Shown in pieces: positions 1 to 4,016 of a stretch of DNA of 5,638 nucleotides. Below the pieces are notes generated by a model, which saw only the letters and a list, made by a program, of their open reading frames with translations, was not told the origin of the DNA and ran no database searches. The stretch is from positions 1-5,638 of the forward strand of contig CANDFO010000105.1 in NCBI GenBank assembly GCA_947384055.1. The letters run 5' to 3'. Both the position numbers and the translations under genes were made by a program. Position 1 is the stretch's first letter; each line of letters starts with the position of its first letter. Source of the DNA: an uncultured Flavonifractor sp. (GTDB lineage Bacteria; Bacillota; Clostridia; Oscillospirales; Oscillospiraceae).

Positions 1-500
1 GCCAGGTCGGAGGTGCCGGAGATGTTGCCGCCCAGCACCTTGTCCTCGGTGGAGTCCAGGTTCAGAGCCACGCCGTAGTTGGTGATGGCGGTGCCCAGCA
101 CGGGAATTGTATCGGTGGCGGAGGCGGCCGCAGTCAGGGATGCGGTGGCGTTGGCCAGAATCAGGTCCACATTTTCGGCGATGAAACCGTCAATAATCGT
201 AGTGCAATTGGGCGCTTCGCCGCCGGCATTGCCTTCCCGGAACGTAACGGCATCGCCCAGCGCGTCAGACAGGGCATCCTTAAATCCCTGCGTGGCGGCG
301 TCCAGGGCAGGGTGGGGCGCCAGCTGGCAGATGCCCACCACATAGCTGGCACCGGATGTGCCGCTCTGCGCATCTCCGGGGTTGGGGGCCGGGGTAGCGG
401 CGCTTCCGCCTCCCCCGCTGCCGCCGTTTCCACAGGCGGCCAGGGATACCACCATAGCAGCGGACAAGAGCAGTGCGGTCAGTTTTGACAATCTTTTCAT
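1..500 (-). CDS. ABC transporter substrate-binding lipoprotein (COG2984 / ABC_sub_bind family), N-terminal part
   Basis: The gene runs off the left edge; 166 codons are visible from the ATG at 500-498. Residues 1-22 form a lipoprotein signal peptide: a basic start (MKRLSKL), a hydrophobic core and the lipobox LAAC, with Cys23 as the lipidation site. A Gly/Ser/Ala/Pro linker follows (about 24-50). The mature domain opens with VGICQLAPHPALDAATQGF (55-73) and continues with VDLILANATASL (111-122) and IPVLGTAITNYGVAL (132-146), typical of the periplasmic-binding-like family annotated as tryptophan/tyrosine-type ABC binding proteins (PF04392). It should sit on the outer membrane face and deliver a small ligand to a permease, whose genes would lie further left, outside the window. 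The ligand cannot be read from sequence. The start is fixed by GGAGG within 506-513 on this strand. No T-box leader, known for some relatives, is seen; the leader is only about 93 nt. Confidence 0.9.
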   Translation of the reverse strand, partial: MKRLSKLTALLLSAAMVVSLAACGNGGSGGGGSAATPAPNPGDAQSGTSGASYVVGICQLAPHPALDAATQGFKDALSDALGDAVTFREGNAGGEAPNCTTIIDGFIAENVDLILANATASLTAAASATDTIPVLGTAITNYGVALNLDSTEDKVLGGNISGTSDL

Positions 501-528
501 CTTTGCTTCCTCCATTTTGTGCAGGGTA

Positions 529-560
529 TACACTTTAGCGCTTTTAAGGGATAAAGTGTA
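529..560 (-). repeat. Perfect 9-bp inverted repeat in the lipoprotein leader (possible operator or RNA hairpin)
   Basis: Arms TACACTTTA (529-537) and TAAAGTGTA (552-560) are perfect inverted repeats 14 bases apart. They lie roughly 33-65 nt downstream of the predicted transcription start of the minus-strand lipoprotein gene and upstream of its ribosome binding site. They could be a repressor operator placed as a roadblock, or a leader hairpin. The repeat itself is seen; the function is inference. Confidence 0.55.
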
Positions 561-562
561 CC

Positions 563-579
563 GGCGCAAAAAAAGCGCC
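563..579 (-). repeat. Short GC hairpin with homopolymer loop in the same leader
   Basis: GGCGC (563-567) and GCGCC (575-579) flank seven A on the plus strand. In the minus-strand transcript this is a 5-bp stem with a U7 loop, just after the predicted transcription start. No U tract follows the stem, so it is not a standard terminator. Confidence 0.4.
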
Positions 580-599
580 CTCAGGCTTGGCTGGATTTC

Positions 600-628
600 A
601 TTATACCGGCGCCCGCCCTGTCTGTCAA
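600..628 (-). promoter_or_regulatory. Consensus SigA promoter for the lipoprotein gene
   Basis: On the minus strand, TTGACA (628-623) is followed by a 17-base spacer and TATAAT (605-600). Both hexamers match the SigA consensus perfectly, with ideal spacing. Transcription would begin near 593, giving a leader of about 93 nt before the ATG at 500. A promoter this good implies high basal expression unless it is repressed, which fits the inverted repeats found downstream. Confidence 0.85.
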
Positions 629-631
629 CTG

Positions 632-650
632 TAAATTTTGCAAAAATTTA
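632..650 (-). promoter_or_regulatory. AT-rich palindrome upstream of the -35 (UP element or operator)
   Basis: TAAATTTT (632-639) and AAAATTTA (643-650) are perfect inverted arms around GCA. They sit directly upstream of the -35 box of the minus-strand promoter, in an otherwise GC-rich region. The position and A/T tracts fit an UP element for RNA polymerase alpha; a dyad operator is the alternative. Bases from about 651 to 757 hold no other signal I can support. Confidence 0.4.
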
Positions 651-757
651 TGGCATTCCCAGGGACATGAAAACTCTGCATCGCCTTAATCACGGTTTTT
701 CCATAAAACTTCACAGAATCTTTACCCTTTCATGCCTATGTTCCGCCCCTTTCCACA

Positions 758-786
758 TGGACTTTTCGTCCGAACTATGGTAGAAT
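758..786 (+). promoter_or_regulatory. Extended -10 promoter for the tagA-tmk operon
   Basis: TGGACT (758-763, 4 of 6 matches to TTGACA), a 17-base spacer, then TAGAAT (781-786, 5 of 6). The -10 is preceded by TGG (778-780), an extended TGn motif that compensates for the weaker -35. The predicted start is near 793, leaving a leader of about 43 nt before the GTG at 836. Confidence 0.6.
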
Positions 787-787
787 A

Positions 788-800
788 GCCGCGAAGCGGC
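788..800 (+). repeat. Small GC hairpin at the predicted 5' end of the tagA transcript
   Basis: GCCGC (788-792), GAA, GCGGC (796-800), followed by AATTTT. It is a 5-bp stem with a triloop overlapping the predicted transcription start. It is too short and too close to the promoter to be a convincing terminator. Confidence 0.35.
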
Positions 801-835
801 AATTTTCCAAAACCAGCAGCAGGAGGCGCAGCACA

Positions 836-1564
836 GTGAGGACGGATATTCTGGGAATCGGCTTTGACGATGTCACCCTGCCGGAGGCGGTAGAGCGGGG
901 ACAGGCCCTGGTAGAGGCGGGCGGCTTCCACTATGTTGTCACCCCCAACCCGGAATTTCTTCTGACGGCCCAGAAAGACACCCCTTTCCGGGAGGCCTTG
1001 CTGGGCGCTGACCTGGTGCTGCCCGACGGGGTGGGAGTCTCCTACGCCGCCAAAATCCTGGGCCGCCCCCTGCGGGGACGGGTACCCGGCATCGACTTCG
1101 CCCAGGGGCTCCTCAGCTGGATGGCAGGGCACGGAAAGCGGCTCTACCTGCTGGGGGCCAAGCCCGGCGTGGCGGAGCTGGCCGCGGCCAACCTCAAAAG
1201 CCAATACCCCGGCATCATCATATGCGGCGTTCATGACGGCTATTTCCAGGAGGACGGCCCGGTGGCGGCGGATATCCGGGACCACGCCGCCGACGTAGTC
1301 TTTGTCTGCCTGGGCGCGCCAAAGCAGGAGCTGTGGATGGTCCGCTGCGGTCCCGGGACCGGTGCAAAGCTCATGGTCGGTCTGGGCGGAGCGCTGGATG
1401 TGTTTGCCGGTATCGTGGAACGGGCCCCCGCGGGCTTTCAAAAACTGGGACTGGAGTGGCTCTACCGGCTGGTGAACGAACCTGCCCGCATCGGGCGCAT
1501 GTCCAGGCTGCCCCTGGTGCTGTGGGAGGCGCTGGGTGTCCGGCTGAAAGGGGGCCGGTCATGA
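836..1564 (+). CDS. tagA: WecG/TagA/CpsF family glycosyltransferase
   Basis: The 242-residue product has the usual length and motif order of the family that transfers N-acetylmannosamine-type sugars to an undecaprenyl-diphosphate-linked acceptor at the inner membrane face (wall teichoic acid or surface polysaccharide linkage unit). Visible motifs: VVTPNPEFL (34-42, Thr36 and Asn38), LPDGVGV (62-68, with the conserved Asp64), GRVPGIDF (81-88), LYLLGAKPGVAE (103-114), GAPKQELWM (160-168), GLGGALDVFAG (182-192), and an Arg-rich C-terminal appendage starting GLEWLYRLVNEPARIGR (205-221), the part proposed to contact the membrane and complete the active site. The start is GTG, fixed by AGGAGG at 821-826 with 9 bases of spacing. 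The stop overlaps the next ATG (ATGA at 1561-1564), so translation is probably coupled. TagA is the closest named member; the real sugar donor is not determined by sequence. Confidence 0.9.
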   Translation: MRTDILGIGFDDVTLPEAVERGQALVEAGGFHYVVTPNPEFLLTAQKDTPFREALLGADLVLPDGVGVSYAAKILGRPLRGRVPGIDFAQGLLSWMAGHGKRLYLLGAKPGVAELAAANLKSQYPGIIICGVHDGYFQEDGPVAADIRDHAADVVFVCLGAPKQELWMVRCGPGTGAKLMVGLGGALDVFAGIVERAPAGFQKLGLEWLYRLVNEPARIGRMSRLPLVLWEALGVRLKGGRS

Positions 1565-2229
1565 GCGGGAAACTGATTGTGCTGGAGGGTACCGACGGTT
1601 CGGGCAAGTCCACCCAGTTTGGCCTGCTGTGCCAATGGCTGGAGCAGCTGGGGACCTCTTTCCGGCGGCTGGTGTTCCCCCAGTATCAGGAGCCCTCTTC
1701 GGCACTGATCCGCATGTATCTGGGGGGTGAATTCGGCTCTCATCCCGCCGACGTCAACCCCTATGCAGCCTCCGCTTTTTACGCGGTGGACCGCTACGCC
1801 TCCTGGAAAAAGGTGTGGGGGGACTGGCACCGGCAGGGCGGGCTGGTGCTCTCCGACCGATACACCACTTCCAATGCCGTCCACCAGGCCTGCAAGCTGC
1901 CGGAGGAGGCGTGGGAGGATTTTTTCCACTGGCTTTTCGACTTTGAGTGTGACCGGCTGGGACTGCCCCGCCCGGACCTGGTGCTCTACCTGGATATGCC
2001 CACGGAACAGGCCGCGGCTCTTCTGCGGTCCCGGGAGCAGGCCACCCACACCCGGGGAGATATCCATGAGGTGGACACCGCTTATCTGGCTCTCTGCCGC
2101 CGGACGGCGCTCCGGGCGGCGGACTGTCTGGGCTGGCGGAAGGTGCCCTGCACCGATGGGTCCGGACATCTGCGGGAACCTCCCGCTATTCATAAAGAAA
2201 TCAGGGCGCTGGTCTCCGGCATCCTGTGA
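1561..2229 (+). CDS. tmk: Thymidylate (dTMP) kinase
   Basis: The 222-residue product would phosphorylate dTMP to dTDP with ATP for dTTP supply. The P-loop is GTDGSGKST (10-18). Also visible are FYAVDRYA (73-80, the substrate-side DR motif), LSDRYTTSNAVHQ (97-109, matching the family DRY..S.A.Q), PDLVLYLDMP (138-147, the core beta strand) and a lid region with SREQATHTRGDIHEVDTAYL (157-176). The GDIHE-type lid resembles clostridial members more than the Arg-rich E. coli lid. I chose the ATG at 1561, which overlaps the tagA stop, because the P-loop then lies at residue 10 as expected; the frame stays open upstream to 1333, but only as an antiphase overlap with tagA. Ribosomes are probably supplied by termination on tagA. 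A dedicated deoxynucleotide kinase with shifted specificity cannot be excluded. Confidence 0.9.
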   Translation: MSGKLIVLEGTDGSGKSTQFGLLCQWLEQLGTSFRRLVFPQYQEPSSALIRMYLGGEFGSHPADVNPYAASAFYAVDRYASWKKVWGDWHRQGGLVLSDRYTTSNAVHQACKLPEEAWEDFFHWLFDFECDRLGLPRPDLVLYLDMPTEQAAALLRSREQATHTRGDIHEVDTAYLALCRRTALRAADCLGWRKVPCTDGSGHLREPPAIHKEIRALVSGIL

Positions 2230-2236
2230 AATATCA

Positions 2237-2372
2237 AGAATCTGCATTTGTAACGGATGGATGCCGTATTGGAGCGGGCTTCTGTTGTCAATCAAAGCAA
2301 ATTTTTGCAGGCATGCCGGCGCATGACAAAAAACTGTCAAGGCGGCACTCCGCTGCTGCAAATGCGGGTTCT
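2237..2372. repeat. Inverted-repeat intergenic element, copy 1
   Basis: This copy fills the gap between tmk and the DJ-1 gene. The left arm (2237-2256, starting AGAATCTGCATTT) pairs with the right arm (2353-2372, ending AAATGCGGGTTCT). Of 20 positions, 15 are Watson-Crick, 4 are G-U and 1 is mismatched. After a 2x2 internal loop the stem continues, with TGCCG (2262-2266) against CGGCA (2343-2347). Further inside lie TTGTCA (2285-2290) against TGACAA (2324-2329), and alternative small hairpins GCAAA/TTTGC and CATGC/GCATG. The abundance of G-U pairs fits a folded RNA, or an old palindromic mobile relic. It shares ends with copies at 3621-3706 and 5344-5442. No T tract follows, so it is not a classical terminator. 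No convincing promoter is seen here. Confidence 0.7.
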
Positions 2373-2394
2373 AAAAATCAACTACATAAAATTG

Positions 2395-2401
2395 AAGGAG
2401 G
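2395..2401 (+). promoter_or_regulatory. Ribosome binding site that fixes the DJ-1 start
   Basis: AAGGAGG is a full Shine-Dalgarno sequence 10 bases before the ATG at 2412. It selects this start over the GTG at 2226, which would add 62 non-homologous residues read through the intergenic element. Confidence 0.85.
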
Positions 2402-2411
2402 ACACAGCATT

Positions 2412-2978
2412 ATGGTTATGATCTTGTTGGGTGAAGGATTTGAGGAGTCTGAGGCCATCGTTCCGGCCAATCTTCTGCGCCGGGCCGGGGTAGAGGTATC
2501 CCTGGTGGGTCTGGGCGGACGGCAGATCGCCGGCGGGCACGGCATCACCGTCACCGCTGACCAGTCCCTGGAGGAGGCAGAGCAGAATCTGGACCTCAAC
2601 AATCTGGAAATGCTGGTGCTCCCCGGCGGACTGAAGGGCGTGGACTCCATTCAGCGGGACCCCCTGGCGCTGGGGCTGATTCAGCGGGCCTGGGAACACG
2701 GCTGCTGGCTGGCCGCTATCTGCGCCGCTCCCACCATTCTGGCCGGACTGGGCATTCTGGACCGCCGCAAGGCGGTGTGCTATCCCGGCATGGAGGACCG
2801 GCTGGGCTCCGCCGTATACACCGGGGGCAGGCCCATCGTGGTGGATGGACATCTGATTACCGGCCGGGCCGCCGGAGCCTGTTTTGACTTTGGCCTGAAG
2901 CTGGTGGAAGCCCTTCGCGGCGCGGAGGCCGCCCGCCGGGTCCGCTATGCAGTGTACTACCGCGGCGAGCAGTTTTAA
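2412..2978 (+). CDS. DJ-1/PfpI family protein
   Basis: The 188-residue product matches the usual length of the DJ-1/YajL/ThiJ class of the class I glutamine amidotransferase-like fold. Visible motifs: a beta strand then EGFEESEAIVPANLLRRAG (8-26), where Glu14 aligns with the Glu that sets the pKa of the reactive cysteine; the LPGG turn (70-73); the nucleophile elbow AAICAAPTILAGLGIL (101-116) with Cys104; and GRAAGACFDFGLKLVEAL near the C terminus, matching the RG.G.A..F...L.E.L signature. The cysteine and glutamate are both present, so an active cytosolic redox-sensing, glyoxalase/deglycase-like or hydrolase activity is possible. The true substrate of this family is disputed, so no reaction is assigned. 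It is followed three bases later, in the same frame, by the folate cyclo-ligase gene, suggesting joint transcription. Confidence 0.88.
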   Translation: MVMILLGEGFEESEAIVPANLLRRAGVEVSLVGLGGRQIAGGHGITVTADQSLEEAEQNLDLNNLEMLVLPGGLKGVDSIQRDPLALGLIQRAWEHGCWLAAICAAPTILAGLGILDRRKAVCYPGMEDRLGSAVYTGGRPIVVDGHLITGRAAGACFDFGLKLVEALRGAEAARRVRYAVYYRGEQF

Positions 2979-2981
2979 ACT

Positions 2982-3644
2982 TTGTACACAGCGGCGCTGT
3001 ATGCGGATTCCAAAGCGCACATGCGCGCCTGGGCCGGAAAGCGCCTGGCGGCGCTGACACCTCAGGCGCGGCGGCGCAGTGACGAAGCGCTGTTCACCCG
3101 GTTTCTCGCCCTGCCCCAGGCTGCGGAGGCCCCGGTGATTCTGCTGTACTGCGGCATGGGGAGCGAACCGGACACCGCCCGGCTCATTCCCCTTCTGCTG
3201 GGGCGCGGCCATCGGGTGGCGCTTCCCCGGTGTCTGCCGGAAGGCCGGATGGAGGCCCGGCTGGTCGGCGCGGATACTCCGCTGTTCCGGCATCCTATGG
3301 GGATGCTGGAGCCCGGCCCCCTCTGCCTGCCGGTGGAGCCGTCCGAAATTTCCCTGACGCTGACCCCCGGCCTGGCCTTTGACCCCGCCGGCGGACGACT
3401 GGGGCGTGGCGGCGGTTTTTATGACCGCTGGCTGTCGGACTTTGGCGGCATTACCGCTGCCCTGTGCCGCGCCTGCGTCCTGGTGGAGGCCGTCCCCCGG
3501 GCGCCCCACGACCTGGGGGTAGACCTGGTGGTCACGGAGGACGGCGTCTGCCGTTCCGAAGGCCTGTCCCCTCTCAAATACGCCGGGGGGCGGGACCCCA
3601 AGGCCCCGCCCTCTGGCTTTAGAACCTGTATTCACAACGGTTGA
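2982..3644 (+). CDS. 5-formyltetrahydrofolate cyclo-ligase (5,10-methenyl-THF synthetase)
   Basis: This enzyme converts 5-formyl-THF and ATP to 5,10-methenyl-THF, salvaging a stored folate. The product is up to 220 residues. Family marks: the N-terminal K...R...L motif (SKAHMRAWAGKRLAAL, 10-25), YCGMGSEPDTARLIPLLLGRGHRVALPR (residues about 56-83, the E.DT and LPR elements), the GMLEP turn, TPGLAFDPAGGRLGRGGGFYDRWL (the ATP/folate loop, very conserved), and PHDLGVDLVVTE near the end. The start is uncertain: TTG at 2982 is the first usable codon after the DJ-1 stop and keeps the conserved Lys, but no good Shine-Dalgarno precedes it; ATG at 3021 would lose that Lys. The C terminus extends about 30 residues past the VVTEDGV motif, and its last eight residues are read from the left arm of the inverted-repeat element at 3621. 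The gene has been called fau, ygfA or yqgN in other species. Confidence 0.9.
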   Translation: MYTAALYADSKAHMRAWAGKRLAALTPQARRRSDEALFTRFLALPQAAEAPVILLYCGMGSEPDTARLIPLLLGRGHRVALPRCLPEGRMEARLVGADTPLFRHPMGMLEPGPLCLPVEPSEISLTLTPGLAFDPAGGRLGRGGGFYDRWLSDFGGITAALCRACVLVEAVPRAPHDLGVDLVVTEDGVCRSEGLSPLKYAGGRDPKAPPSGFRTCIHNG

Positions 3645-3706
3645 ACGCTGCTCGGCAGGAAAATCTCCTGTCCATCCGGCCTCCTCCGGTTATGAATACG
3701 GGTTCT
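3621..3706. repeat. Inverted-repeat intergenic element, copy 2
   Basis: The left arm (3621-3638, AGAACCTGTATTCACAAC) pairs with the right arm (3689-3706, ending AATACGGGTTCT). Over 18 positions there is one mismatch and one G-U. Two more G-C pairs follow (3639-3640 with 3686-3687) across a bulged base at 3688. Inside is CAGGA (3656-3660) against TCCTG (3666-3670), with loop AAATC. The element lies between the convergent cyclo-ligase and cysteine-rich genes, and its left arm contains the cyclo-ligase stop codon region. Left arms of copies 1 and 2 agree at 15 of 20 bases, and all five differences are transitions. The segment at 3661-3678 recurs in copy 3 with a single-base indel. Confidence 0.75.
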
Positions 3707-3718
3707 TAGGTAGCGGAC

Positions 3719-3916
3719 TCAGCAGCAGCCTTCGTTGCAGCCGCAGTTACAGCCGCAATTGCAGTTGTTGTTGCAGCCGCAGTTGCAATTGCAGTTACAG
3801 CCGCAGCCGCAGCCGCTGCCGCCCCAGCTGCCGCCGCAGCAGCAGCACAGCACAATGATGATCAGGACGATCCAGATACAGCTGCCGCCGCCCCAGCCAT
3901 TGTTACCACAGCACAT
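3719..3916 (-). CDS. Small cysteine-ladder membrane-anchored protein
   Basis: The product is 65 residues with 21 cysteines. Residues 1-12 are Gly/Asn/Cys-rich (MCCGNNGWGGGS), 13-23 form a short hydrophobic segment (CIWIVLIIIVL), 24-27 are four consecutive Cys, and 28-35 a Gly/Ser/Trp linker. The tail (36-65) is almost strictly alternating: Cys at 36, 38, 40, 42, 44, 46, 48, then 52, 54, 56, 58, 60 and finally 64-65, separated by Gly or Asn. I chose the ATG at 3916-3914 because AGGTGA (3927-3922) and AAGGTGA (3933-3928) precede it; the frame stays open upstream to 4153 only opposite mltG. Similar small proteins in Clostridia are sometimes auto-named chorion-class high-cysteine proteins, and the Gly-rich head plus hydrophobic stretch recalls YjcZ-type sporulation proteins. 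Function is unknown: metal binding or disulfide cross-linking of a surface or spore layer are possibilities only. Confidence 0.75.
   Translation of the reverse strand: MCCGNNGWGGGSCIWIVLIIIVLCCCCGGSWGGSGCGCGCNCNCNCGCNNNCNCGCNCGCNEGCC
3737..3815. repeat. Low-complexity hexamer-like repeat encoding the Cys-Asn/Cys-Gly tail
   Basis: The plus strand shows recurring GCAGYY/GCARTT units. The stretch GCAGTTACAGCCGCA begins at 3743 and again at 3791. On the minus strand these read as alternating TGC (Cys) with AAC/AAT/GGC codons. Such DNA is prone to slippage, so tail length may vary between strains. The plus-strand reading (a Gln/Pro/Leu polymer) is a shadow. Confidence 0.6.
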
Positions 3917-3946
3917 GTTTCTCACCTCACCTTGCTTAATCTGGCC

Positions 3947-3974
3947 TATACTATGCCCGGAGCTGCCAGGTGGT
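3947..3974 (-). promoter_or_regulatory. Possible SigK-like sporulation promoter for the cysteine-rich gene
   Basis: On the minus strand CATAGTATA (3955-3947) fits the mother-cell SigK -10 pattern CATANNNTA exactly. Upstream, CACCACC offers an AC dinucleotide at 3974-3973, 17 bases before CATA, and another at 3971-3970, 14 bases before it. SigK -35 elements need little more than AC. No TTGACA-like -35 is present for this -10. The motif is short, so chance occurrence is a real possibility. Confidence 0.35.
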
Positions 3975-4001
3975 GCCGGTGGGCGGCGAGTTTTTTCGAT
4001 T

Positions 4002-4006
4002 AGGAG
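4002..4006 (+). promoter_or_regulatory. Ribosome binding site that fixes the mltG TTG start
   Basis: AGGAG lies 10 bases before TTG at 4017. An in-frame TGA at 4008-4010 rules out any earlier start, and no ATG or GTG start precedes the transmembrane segment at good spacing. No clear SigA promoter for mltG is visible in the shared divergent gap 3917-4016. Confidence 0.7.
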
Positions 4007-4016
4007 TTGAAGCGAC

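Noticed and set aside
788..806. GCCGC/GCGGC hairpin plus TTTT as an attenuator before tagA
   Set aside because: The stem is only 5 bp, the T run is separated by AA, and it coincides with the predicted transcription start.
722..1441. Long minus-strand frame opposite tagA, and similar long antisense frames opposite tmk, the cyclo-ligase and mltG
   Set aside because: These are shadow frames typical of GC-rich DNA. They lack ribosome sites and recognisable motifs, while the plus-strand genes are unambiguous.
1333..1560. Upstream extension of the thymidylate kinase frame by 76 residues
   Set aside because: The P-loop sits 10 residues after the ATG at 1561, as the family requires. The extension overlaps tagA out of frame and reads as Arg/Gly-rich noise.
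2387..2392. TAAAAT as a -10 box for the DJ-1 gene
   Set aside because: It lies three bases before the Shine-Dalgarno, so a transcript starting there would lack the ribosome site, and no -35 is found.
2226..2411. Alternative GTG start of the DJ-1 gene overlapping the tmk stop (GTGA)
   Set aside because: The added 62 residues show no family similarity and are read through the inverted-repeat element, while AAGGAGG at 2395-2401 points to the ATG at 2412.
3621..3706. Copy 2 as an ordinary bidirectional terminator for the convergent genes
   Set aside because: No T tract follows the stem on either strand, the arms are A/T-mixed, and related sequence occurs in a co-directional gap (copy 1). A terminating side role remains possible.
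3735..4010. Plus-strand open frame encoding a Gln/Pro/Leu polymer
   Set aside because: It is the complement of the cysteine-rich tail. It has no ribosome binding site, and its composition is explained by the hexamer repeat.
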